Of a stretch of DNA of 64,000 bases, positions 24,001 through 37,100 are shown in pieces. Below the pieces are notes generated by a model that did not search any database, was not told where the DNA came from, and saw nothing but the letters and a program-made list of their open reading frames with translations. Origin of the DNA: Cristatella mucedo (lineage: Eukaryota; Bryozoa; Phylactolaemata; Cristatellidae); assembly GCA_009760855.2 (NCBI GenBank), contig WPIO01000067.1:619501-683500 (forward strand). The letters are read 5' to 3'. A program made the position numbers and the translations under genes. The first letter of the stretch is position 1; each line of letters starts with the position of its first letter.

Positions 24001-27000
24001 GACAATTTGCCTCAAGCACGGATTAAAATTATGTCTCAGTCATAGCGTTTTAAGCGATGCCTCGGGAAAATGTCAACTTTACCGGTATATACAACGGAGC
24101 AGGAAAATCAAATAAGATCGAACAATGATCCGAGAGGGTTAGAGTGCACAAAACTAGGTCATTGAGGTAGACATCCTCAGTGATAACGAAGTGTATGATA
24201 TGGCCACACAGGTTAGTGGTAATATTAACCAAAGGTGCTGTAGACAGCCAAGAAATGAGCCGATCTGACCGTTTCGACAACAAAAAACTTGTCCATTGAG
24301 GTTTGCTGCACGGTTTTCACAGCTTGCCATGACGTCAGATCCAATCCTAATTAAGAGCAAAGGTTCTTCAGCTAGCCCCCCCATGTCCGTTCCCCCTAAG
24401 AATATGAAGTTTCTTCCAGCATGTCTTTCACTCGATTACTTTATTTTATTTTCGTTTGACTCCCCAAACGCACCAGTGCATTGCAGCTGGCGATAAATAA
24501 TTTAGCTTACAGACATAACAAAATAATTACGCATTTACAATTTCATTCATTATTTCATACGTATTCCCTCGACCAAGTTGAAAAATCTAACTAGAGCCTG
24601 TACTTGGAGAATGTATCCACTAGCTGCCGTAACTCGGGCACACAAAGCTTGTAGTAACATCTTGCCAGTGCAACTGAGGATGCCTAGACGAGACCATAAT
24701 CTTAGAACTTTTGCAAGTGCGGCCGATTTAATACTTTCACTGTCGATGATTAACGACAAATCGCGGGGAATTCATAAACCTGTTGGGGTAGGTAAAGTTT
24801 CAGTATAAGCCAATTTACTCGCCTTCCGGTACCCCGACGAAACATACGGCAGTGGACGACGAACCATACCGGTTCTGGGCAGTACACAAGTACGTTCCTG
24901 CATCATCAGCATGGAGTGACGGAATCCTGCAACAGACGGTGCGCATGCAGAGATAAGATACAGTTTTTACTACGAACTCCAAGCTACACAATGGCCCTCA
25001 CTGAATTTGGGTGCAGCTGGGTCGACGGCTGTTAGTGCATTGGATCCCCAAATGCAAAATAACTGGTATGGACATATGTGAGCAAGTGATTAAGTACAAT
25101 TCTCTAACAAGAATTAACGGTTTGCTCCACATACTACACCTAGTTAGCCGAAGCGTACGTTTCATGCAAGAAGGTTAACTAATAAAGATGCGACAAAGAT
25201 TCTAGTTGGGCCTATAGTGTTGGCGGTTCTTAAAACATGACGACTGGTGAGCCCTAATGAGATAGGAAACAAAAGAACCAATTTCTGGGACCCTGGAGAT
25301 AAAAAAAACATGCAAATAACGGATAATCCTTGCATTATAGAGCTTCCGTGCTTAATCAAGCCTTCAGTAAGACTAGTGCAATGACGGTAATAATCCCTGC
25401 TTACCTCAGCGTGTTTCCGTCGACGATAGTTGATTCTGATAGTGGAACCTTCTCGATGGACTTGACTTTGCTCCATATGAAGCTAGGAGCTGGACCGCCA
25501 TTGGCGTTGCAAATGAGGTTGAGCTCAGCTCCGATGTCCTGGCTTCCACTAACACCTCCACCATCCGGGGAAGTCACGTTTACTGAGTTCGGTGCAAAGC
25601 TGCCTACAAGTGCATTGATATCGTCACTCGGCCCTTGAAATTCCATTCTGTTTGGCTCGAGAAAGACGGAACTGACTGATTGAGGTAACCGAATGCTGAG
25701 GCATCTGTTTTCAGCTATTACTGTGCTGATAGCCAAGCGGATCTGTCCTTGTGTGATCAGATCTCAATAACAAATGAAACGCAGGCAATGCATTGCAGCA
25801 GAAACAGGTTCGTCACTCTACAATACCCTTGGCGTATATGGTAATGGTGAAGGTACCAGACAATGAGCCATACTGGTTCTTAGCAGTACAGAATTATGTA
25901 CATACTACACAGTAGGCAATGTACCTCGACACTTTGCAATTGCAGGAGCTGGCTGGCAACAATACGATACCTTTGGAGTCCACATCAATAGTAACTCTAG
26001 CCGTGGATGAGCCGTACTTGTTGGTTGCTGTGCACGAGTAGGTTCCAGCATCTTCAGCCACGACTGATGGAAGCCTAAAACCGGAATCACTGAGGTGCAA
26101 GCAAGCTACAGTTTGAGCCTGCTTTGCACCTTTGCGCCTGGTTTTAAGGTTAAAGCACGTATCCTTACATAACACATATCCTTAGTAGTGCACCCTATTC
26201 AAAGGTGGTTTTGACAAATTTCGATAGCCAACCCAAAACATTAGCTATTATCAATTGTCGATGTTATTCTCCTAGTCTCAAAATGAGGCTAGGATTATCA
26301 ATCTGATAAGAAACTACCGAAATTACTGCTTTCGCAACCAGCCATTGGGTCAAAGAGGTATCTAAATTAGAAACTGTTATCCAAGGTGGCTTGAAAAAAG
26401 AAACTGCTTCTTAGCTATATCTTAGTTAGACCAGTGTAATTCTCCGTTGGTTGGTCTGACAAAAAATTTTACCAGGCCACTGCAGCTCGCTATGGATATG
26501 GCAGCACGGCTAGTTGACCTCTTTTCACAGAAGGGCCGTCTCTTGCAAAGCCAAGCCTATTCTGGCTCTGTAACTGACTGCTCTGTGACACATTCGGGTA
26601 TTTGCCAGCTATTTTTGCTGTAACTGGTCATGAGATGACCTCTGATGTGCTAATAAAATCACGACTTCCTTAGACAAAGGTTCGATGTAGTTATTATTAA
26701 ACACCTATGAAAAATATTTGTAAGAACCCCCTGGATCTTGCTTTCGCCTTATCACCAGCTTGGTATCAACCTAATACAAGTAAGTTTGTAGCCATGCATA
26801 GCTTCCGTTATGGCAGCAGCTCAATTGTTGTGCTTGTGAAAAGTTAACTGCCAACGGTTAATAAGACCTAATTTTTATTCAAAGGGGCAGCATCTGCTGG
26901 GCCAGCTAATAGCGACTGGAATATAAGCCACTTAATCGGCTCTGCTCAGGTGTAAGATAGCCACTACGATTCCGCCCGTTAAATTCCAGCTTCCTAAACT

Positions 27001-30000
27001 GCCATAGGTATATCATTCGTAATCAGACTGTCTTTGAGAAGGTACATGCTGTTCTGATAAACAGAAAATGGGATGAAGCCCTGATAGGTAGGTGTATATT
27101 TTAGACAACTCACTGTGGTTCTCATTCTTGCCATTCATGCAATTTGAACGAGCGGTCGGAAGGTTTAATATTGTTAGGGAATTGTCTGCCTATAATAAAG
27201 TCAGTTTTTCGCACGGGCAATTGATAAAATCAGTTGCAATTAGATTCTCATCAAAGACATTTCCTCTAACTGTTGTGATATACCGACATCCAACATGCTG
27301 TTTAAACTTGAGTCTCTCTCGTAAATATTCGTGTTTGACAGGCCGTTACTGATTGCAGTAGCGTCCAACACGAATACTTAATTGACTGAATTATATGCCT
27401 GTTACCCTTTCTTTTTGTCTTCGACAGCTGTCCAAATATTAAAACCTTCGTATAGAAGGCTGCTTTCACTGCTATACATTACGTCTGGTCTCAACCTTAA
27501 AATAGGAGCTGTCTCCCATGGTGGCTTGCACTTAATTTTACTAGCTCATTAGTTATGACTCGCCTAGATTTCAGAAAAGTCTCGTTTGGCTGTTTTACCG
27601 GAAATGCCAGTAGGCAAGCACTGTTAGCCATAAATATGGCTCAAGACTGGTTTACTAATCGAAGAGGCTTGAACATGCGTCTTCTACGCTAAAAGAGCTG
27701 AAATTCCGGCCCATTGATCAACAGATACGAGCAAAGTTTCTAGGCTGACCCGCAAGGCCAGCCATGATTTGGGTCCGTTGTAACTAGCAGAACATGTGCA
27801 GCAGTTTCAGTTCCGTCGTGCCCCCACAGGTCCTGCATGCGAAATTAATCAGCCATTCTTTTCTTTCGCCTTAAGACCGCTGGCAAAAGGGGATTTTGCT
27901 GTACATGTCAAAGATTTTGGATCTCAATTACAAATCTCTTTTGCAAAGACAGCTGCCATCGTTCTTCAGCATTTGGAAAACCTTGCAGCTGTCCTAAAAT
28001 AAAACTTCCATGCTGCTCAATACATTGACTGCCACCTGACTCAGCTGGTTTTTTCACTTTTTGTTTTGTCACTTGAGATGAAGTCCGTTGGCAACCATAG
28101 GAATACCGGAAGCGGCAGCGACCTTTTATGTCAAAAATTTCCAGTTGAACACCTACACAGGCTTTGTAGCTTTGTAGAGTTACAGATGGATATGAAATAA
28201 GCACTTTTACAATACTCTCAGAAATATAAATTGCAGTTGGCTGTGGGCTTTCTATGAATTTAGTCGCCACAGGCTGAGTAAATAGGTGTAATTAATTCTG
28301 CAATACTGCCTAATCTGCCCACAGCTGTTCAAAATACTCTTAGGAGATACCGTGCAGAAGATAATCCAGTAAAATCATTTTTATCAAAGACTGGTTTCTT
28401 GTCGGCTCAAAACTTGGCGGACAAAATCTCGATAGGTAACTATAAAAATACATTCACAATTGTAACGTATTAAGGAAAATAATAGTTAGCCAGTTCGTCA
28501 GTAATCTATCCTAAATTTCCAAAGCAAATTTCCTTGGAATCTTGGGTAATAAGCATTAAAAAGCTCTAATACAGGTCTGCTTTTCCCCTAGATTAAGCTT
28601 TAACAAGTCCCCACACAGATCTTGCAACATGAGAGTGTGGAAGGCAAATAAGCTGTGACCTTATTGTATGTTCTTGCGACACTGCCCTTATAACCAAACA
28701 CACACTATTAACAATTTTGCCTTTACCGTATTTCTTATTACCGTCCTTATTTACTTTTACATCTGATAGTCTTTCTGACAGTTTGTGTCTTGCTAGATGT
28801 TTCAGACGGTCACTCCCTACCTCTTATTATGATGAGCCGTGCGTATTTCTCCACAAATACCACTTACAACCACAAGCTGTAATATTCTTCTCAAAGCCTT
28901 ACTTCAGTTTGTTGCCATCGACGATGGCTGTGATTGGCACTGGTGATGTCTTTCGGCCATCGATTTTGGTCCAGTGGTAGGTTGGGACAGGGTTGCCTTG
29001 GGCTTGACACGTGAGACGGGCCGAGCCGCCAAGGTAAAGGCCCGAACTTCCCAGATCCTCGAAGGTTGCGGTTATTTTCGCAGACGTGGGTTCGTAGAAT
29101 TCTACATCAAATGAAGCGGATTCGGTTTGTATTCTAGCAAGGACGAGATATTGAACAGAAAAAGGAAGCTTAAACTTTCGAGACAGTCGCCGTCTTCTGA
29201 GCACACGGATCTGTCTTCGTATTAGGCAAAGTATTGCTAACATAACAAGTTGAGGCTCGTGCTTCAGCCAAACTAGCTCAGACTCGGTAGTGAAGGGAAG
29301 GCAAGCGTACAGGAATAATGCAATCTTACCGACTACGTTGATAGTGACCTGGCTTGATGAAATGGAGCCAAAATTGCCAATTACAGCTTGGCATTGATAA
29401 AGACCCGAGGAGGCCGGGGTGATGCCTGCAAGGCTACAAAAGAGCACCAGGCTCGTGTTATTGCACACTCGTCACAATCATTTGAACAGAAAGGCCATAT
29501 GTTAAAAGGATTCGCAACAAATCGATTGACCATTGCTGAATAAGGAAATGAGCAGTAGAATATGCACTGCTTTCCGAAAAACCTACAAAGCTCCACCATT
29601 ACCCTTGTGGTCTGTGGAAGGGCTTAGCTTAATTTTACAACACAAAGCATCTAACATTAGCTTAGGTATAGCAGGCTCTTTTTATTTGCATTTGGACAGG
29701 CTAAACTAACACTCAATAGTTTTACTTGCATCGGATCAAAGATGACATAGCATCGCACCAGGTTCATTAACTCAAAATAACAGGTGAAAGTGAGTAAGCA
29801 TATGGAAACTGGCCCCGTTTTAAATCATTTCGCCTACTGATTCATGCATTCAAGTATTAGAAAAGGCGCAAAACGCCAATATCTTAGCAGAAAATTAAGA
29901 GGAAAGAACAATCCGTGGTCGGCTTAACTAAACGTATTCTGGACGACCCTCAATACATATGGCTTTTAAGAAGCAGCCAATCTTGTTTAAGTGAGCAGAA

Positions 30001-33000
30001 ACGCTGAAGCGGCAAGTCAAATATTGAGCCAACTCACTTGAGAATAGCCTTTCCGGGTGAAACTACTCCGAGCAGCAGCTGACCATCCTTTATCAATTCC
30101 AGATTAACGTTAGAGTAACCAGGAGAAGTGCACGTGATTGATAAATTGGTGCCAGGAAGGAACGAGCTTTTGTCACCGTTTCTGGGTGGCACGCCACGAG
30201 CTACAATCTCCAGCTTCAATGGCAACCAGCGGATAGCTGAGTCTTTCCCTGCAGGTGAATTGACGCTTTTATAGCAACCAAAAGGGACAGTGATCGAACT
30301 AAATCATATTTTATCAGATGCCAGCTACCTGCATTATTTCACCATGGAAAGTTAACAAACCAGTCTAGCTCTATTGATCAAGCAACTAACACGAAGCATC
30401 GTGCATTATTGTTTGCTTATAATAATATAATGGTTATGTATGATTAGAGGAACACTCGGTGCTCGTTGGAAAAAAGGTTACTACTCTTCCAGACAGAATA
30501 TATGCAAAGTTACAGGCTATAGACATACATGTATTTACCTTTCAATTAAAATCGAGCCAAATGGCAGGTTAACAATGGCACTCGATACCTCAAGGGTCCA
30601 CTCCGAAGAGAACAACAAAGGAAAACTGAGATACTAGTACTCCAAGATGTCAGACGTGTATAAGAAATCATCTAGTGGCGAACATTTTAACGTCATCCTT
30701 CAATCAAAGCTCTCTTAGGCTCAATATAGAAATTGGCCGTATACATAATTCTCTATGTTCTTGATTGGATGTAAGAAGCAGTATACAATTCATAAATAGT
30801 TATTCATTACATATTAAATCGTTAAGCACGGCCAGCTTTTGCAAAGCATTGAAGTGTCACATGCTCAGATAGAGATAATTCTTTTAATAGATAGATTCTC
30901 GATATCTGATTAAATTCATTCAAATGCCAGATGCCTCATGCTTAAGCAGTGAAATCGTAAAATACTGCTAAAGTATTGAAAGGTACCCTGGAAGGTAGTA
31001 CCGATATACCAAAACCAAACGGGTTGCGACAGTTTCACTAAGAATGTCAGTATGTAGTGCAATTGAGTTCGGGCATATATCGGAACTATCAAGCAGTTTC
31101 TCTAGACTATTAACCACTTTTCTGAAATTGAGATCAAAGCAGGCACATGTGAGATTTTTGCTCAAACGCAGAACTCCAAACTTGGCAGGATAATTGAGAG
31201 GCATTAAGCAAGTGGTAACTTAAGAATATTGCTTGCGGGTTCATGTTCTTGCCTGCCACAACGATGCTTCCTCCGTCGGAAGCTGAACCGTACTGGTTGC
31301 GAGCTGTGCACCAGTATAGGCCGGCGTCCCCTGCTTCTAATGACGGGATTCTGCAAAAGTAATAAAGGATTAAAAGAAAGACGTGATACAACATATCTCA
31401 TTCGCATAGCACCCTAAAAAACTAACATTGATTAAAATACTCTCTGCATAAAGGTAAAGCCCGCTTCCACAATTCTTACGCAACGACAACTACTCTCCTG
31501 CTGTCGACTATGGCGCATCTTTTTTCAGCGGTCCTGAGCTGCTACTTCTATGCTACTCTCTACCTCAACTGCTCTCCTGACTCTGCTACGCTTCCTATTT
31601 CTCTTTTTTGCGTGAGACGAAGTCTGTTGGCAACCGAATGCGTACCGAAAGCCGCTTAGGCTGTGAGTAGGCTATACAAAACTCTCCCGCGTAACACCCA
31701 CGTGGTCTTTTTGACTTTGTGGAGTTACTGACGGAGATACATTGCATTATATTAGAGCCCACGACATTGAAATTAATGGCTAGTAACTAGCCTAGTGCCA
31801 CACCAGTACGGTTTGGCACTACGTTGCATAAACCATGATGGTTTTGCACTCACTCAAAGCAAGGAAATGAAATAATTCAAATATTGAATAAGCTGAACTA
31901 GGTGCCTGCCATTCATTGACTTCAGACTTTAAATTAATCTCTTTGTCATCTTCTTTTACTGTTTTTGCGTAATAATTTAATTCCACAGTTGGAAAATAGT
32001 AAGTTCTCCAAGCATTATTCAACAATACTTACAGTTCGGAGTTTTTAAATTGCAATCCCTTGAAAAGACCAACGAGTGTTACCATTTTAAATAAGGCAAA
32101 TAATAAAAACCTGGTGCTGTAACACGATGCCCAACATTAACATCGTTTTCAATTGATATATCAAATAAAAACCCAAACGGTTGAAATAAACGAATTATGA
32201 TTTCAGTATCATAATTGCCTAAAGGGCTTTACAAATGACCATAAGCTACCACCGGCATAACTGCTGCACCAGTTACAACCTAATCGTTCCCTCATGTCGT
32301 CAATGGACAAACATTTGGTATTCAGTTCAGTCATGTCGAGGCTGATGTTAACACAATCTTGGGATCGGCGAGAACTAAGCTCCTAAATTCACTTTCTCAA
32401 TTCCTATGCAATACAATGTGCTTCCATGCTGCTGATTATGGCACGTAAATTCTAGTCATACAGAGCTGCTAACTCTAAGATGCTTCTTACCTCAAATGCC
32501 ATCCTGACTAGGTAATACATTTTACTTTCTCTCTGTTGTGTTGGATAATTTCTTATCACTTCAGAATGCAGACAGAAACGATTAGAATTTTAGTGCGCTA
32601 CATGTTTTCCTCTAGGTGTTTTGTCTTTATTAGTTTCTTGATTGAAAAATGGAGGTGCATTAACTTCACGAGACTATCACACGAGAGCACCAGTCGGGCA
32701 ACCATCTCATTATGATTCTATAAATTGTCGACTGCTCTCAGCGAAAACGTAGCTTCTTTCGCAGGCAATTTTGTCTGTGTCCAGTGCGATGGCAATAGTA
32801 GACCCACATTTCAACTATGCAGGTAACGACTGACTACCTATGGGTAGCCGCTACATTTTCAGGGACAACTGAGTCGGAAACTCAGTGAGGCTAAGGCATA
32901 GGACGACCAAGACCTAATCACTGCCAACCAATTCTGTCGTATCTGTCAGCTGGGGTTGCAGTGAAAGTCTAAATTTTACCAGTAATCTTTTCTTATCAAC

Positions 33001-33478
33001 AGTTGCCTTTCTTTTTCTCTCCAGTTTTTAATCGCAATCCTTCGGCAATATCAGCAGAGACGCGTATTTTCTCCTAGTTTTTTTTCCTGATTATATACTC
33101 CGCTTTCTTTCTCGGTGTTTTCGTATTTCCCTCTGTGTGTTTTATGCGTGCGCTTGCACATGTGAAAAAAAAATGATGTTGGGAAGTACCTATAAACCGT
33201 TTTTACGCGTCCAATATAACTTTTTATTTAATGAACGAAATACTATTTAAGACGTGGTGAAATATACTTTCCAGCATTTAAGAAACAGCAAACTGTTGTT
33301 GTGATCAAAATCTTGCTCCGTCTTAGTTCATGGACTGAATGCGCAATTCAAATTTAAATGTCAACTATGAAGGTACGTGACGTACTTCTTTCTTGCTAAC
33401 TATTAAATGATCTCACACAGCCCAATATTTTGTCCGTGCACTGCAGCTGTTTCATCACAATGATAAGAGTGAATACAT

Positions 33479-33536
<58 letters not shown>

Positions 33537-34059
33537 GTATGTATATATACCAGCGTACACATACATATATACGCATGTGTAGATACATAAATATATAATT
33601 GCTGCCGTTTGACTCTGGCAAGGATGCCCTGCTGGTTGCGGCCCGAAAAAGGTTGATAGGTATGAGGCCACAGCCTGGTCTTTCCTGACCGCTCGCAGCT
33701 AGTGGGCAGTGATGCAGTCTTTGTCATCGGTGCTCTGGGTGGCTGGTGGCCGGATAATGAAGCCTGTCTGGCTGACCTAGGCGTGTCGCGCATGGAGCGG
33801 ACGACATTGTGGCGGCTGTGCATCCCGGACGCCATTTCTGGGCCGGAAGCCGTGCGATCCCTGTTCCTTAACTGGGAGGTGCAGGGTGGCGTAGCCCCGT
33901 GACCCCAGATGGGCTGAGCTCCTCTGACTAAGGTTCAATTATTCATTAAGATATTTAAAATATAGGTTACCTATATATTATCGAGAAAAAGACTTTTAAC
34001 TAGTATGTATACATTAGCTAGCGGTGCCCGTGCTGCTGGGGTCAGGGCACCGCCGCGCG

Positions 34060-34100
<41 letters not shown>

Positions 34101-37100
34101 GTCTCAGAGCAGAGGGGTAATCGTAAGCGTGACGTCAGCGATTGGAACTTAATTGCTTAAGGACGATCGTGCTCTCGATAGAAAATGTATGCAAATGAAT
34201 GTAAGTTCAAAATTCTTTATATATTACTTCCTGTGCAATGCTGTCGCAACCTCACGGGGTATATAGGTATTCATTTTACTTGTATAACGTTGTGGTTTGT
34301 GTATGACACTATCTTTTCACTCCTTATATTTTGCAATTGTCTGTGTTCTCCCACTTCCTTACTTACGTGATTTTATTGCCGGCGACGAAGACCTTGTCTG
34401 TTAATGGAAGTGCCTCATTTCCAATAATTCTTCGCCAAGTCAAGGTAGGTGTTGGGTTTCCATTTGCCTCGCACAGAATTGTGACGGAGCCACCGATGGT
34501 GATTGTTCCAATGTTGCTAGTCTTTACTGTCACCAAAGTTGGTTTAGAAGTACCTTGAACGAAGTGCAGCACAGATTGTAAACTGTCCATATTGTGGAAG
34601 AGAGACAACCCGGAAGATGTAAACTTTGCAGGTCGGTGCAAACGGAAGCTTAGAACAATTCCCAGTGAATATCTGGCAGCCCTAAAGTAAGGGCGTATTT
34701 TACAAACATTTCTTTAGGGCGGACTATTTATATTCACCATAAATTTGCATTGCTGTACTATGGGAAGAGAAAAGTGCATGTACATCATCGATTGTCATTA
34801 CCTCTGCCCTGTACGTCAATTTTTACTGCAACACTTGAACTTCCATAGTCGTTTTGGGCCACGCAAGTGTACCATCCCGAATCTTGTAGTCGAAGTGATG
34901 GTATTCTATAAACGAGAATTTTCCTTACAAGCGCAAATTTGGTTCAGCCTGAAGATTCTGGTTATCGTGCAATCTCAGTAGAAGGATTTTTAGTGCAAGT
35001 TCAAAATTGCTTGGTGCCCAAAAAGACCCAAGGTTTTTCTAGGCATTTTTCAAATATTTAGCAAAAGATGTGCCCAAGCAAGTCTAACCGCCGATAATCA
35101 TTAGAACAATTGAGGCGCACCCAGGAAGGCTGTAAGTAGCAGGTGTGTTTTAGCTGTAGTTCTGTAGTTTGGTGATTGAATTATTATTTTTTATCCTCAG
35201 TTTTGTGGTTTAATATTTTCTAGGTATTACACGAAAAGGAAGCACTATCAGGATCGGAATACACTGAGGTAGCTTCGAGGAGTTGGAACTTGCTTGTGAG
35301 AATTGGCCGACAGGATACCATGAGAGTTAGAGAAGACGTTCGGACAAGCACACCGGAGAAAGATAATTAAGTGAAATAATTGATTAACAACACGTCGAAA
35401 TCGATACCCTGCACGATGAGGAGTCATTGAAGGTCAGTTGGAAGGGGTTCTTAGTCTCAATGGTAGAACAAACGACAGGCCATTCTGGCTGCCTCATGCT
35501 TGCACCACTATAAATTGAGGATTTAGATGCATTAGCAAGGAAATTATTTTGATTCGACATGATTGATAACAAAAGAAATTAGGATTTCTAATTCGCACGC
35601 GATTTTGTTGACATATGGGGACGTATTCAGTACACTGCATAAAAAGTGCAAGTTATCCGTTCCGGTTATTTGGCAGTAATGATTAGCCGCATACCTGAGA
35701 TTAAATCAATTAATAAATCACAAATTTGCGAAAGTCAGCAAATGCTGCTTTAACTTAATAACTTTATAAATAATAAAATCATAATGTGTTAGATAAATAC
35801 GGTAACTTAAAACTGAACCAAAGTTGAACAAGAAAGTCTGATGTACAAGAAGACCTGGTACCTGGGGAGCAATACATTTTGCCATCATTGGTAGCATGTA
35901 TTTAGAGTTTTTTGCTGTGGGAAATTTGAAAAAAAATCAGATTTGAAGGAACAAACGAAAGATGTTGTAGTCGTTTTGTATCATCTACTAGTTTGGATAT
36001 GTTTTAAGTTAAGAATGAAAGTCATACCTAAAAGTCAGGCCTAACCTTAGGAAGACTGGAAACTTCGCCAAATTCAGCCAGGTGTCTGCTATGGCAGCAG
36101 GTTAAATGCATCGTCAGTAATTAAATAAATAAATCCTAGATGATTAAATAGCCTCTTTTTGTATAGCAACAGTAGAGCCTTTACGGCTATCACCGCCGCT
36201 TGCAGTGGCCATAAAGAATCGCTCACTGCAGGAATCGAACCCATGACCTTGGGACCGAGGTCGGGAAAGCAACCTCCTAACCAAGTGTGCCATCATAGGC
36301 CTAATACTGCAGAACATATTAAAAATGGAAATTTCTTCCAAATAAGCACTAAAACATCTACACAATTATTTATTTATGGATTGATCACCACTAATGTAAT
36401 GCTACTCACAGCCAATCACGAGAAAGCGAGATGGGTGGCTCGACACCCTACTTTAGAACCACTAGACATAAGCATTGCAGAGTTTAACTGCTATGGCTGG
36501 CCTGCTTGAAGCTAAAGATTCCTCATTCACGTGTGTCAGGCCTAGAACAGCGATATTGATTAAGGAATTCCAGTCTAACAGGGAAAAGATCATGGGCACA
36601 CGCTTGGACCTATGATTGTGGTCGGCCAAGCTGAAACGACATCTAGATCAGATGGGAAAGCCATCCCCTACTGGGCGACGGGAAAATTAGACCAGCATTT
36701 AAGTGCCAGAAGGGCTTATTTTTGAACGCACTACAATAAACCAATAATATCATATGCTTTAAGCGTATCTTAACTTTAGAACCTTCCGCTCTAAAATCGT
36801 AAAATAACTCCAATTTGTGAGTACACGCCGCCAGTCATGCGGATTTTGGTGAAAATCATTCTTCAGTCAGGCATTAATTTTCTTGCATCAATGTAGGCAT
36901 TCCCATTAAGGATAACTACAATTGTTTTAGCATGCAGATTATCCAGCCTTACTTATATTTCTTACTTACTTATATTTATATTTAATTCCTGATACTGGCT
37001 CTCCGTAAGCTTTCAGGTGCTAACCCCTTTACCTCGAGCCTCTTACATCAGGAACCCAAACTATCGCTTTAGTGTGATGAGCATTGACTCGGCCGAGTTT

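Noticed and set aside
33396-33835. Minus-strand frames rich in Tyr-Ile
   Set aside because: They are translations of the (AT)n microsatellite and the LINE 3' end, not a protein.
36119-36301. Functional tRNA gene
   Set aside because: A and B boxes are present but the sequence does not fold into a plain tRNA length and runs into a body and tail shared with the copy at 59.1 kb; it is a SINE.
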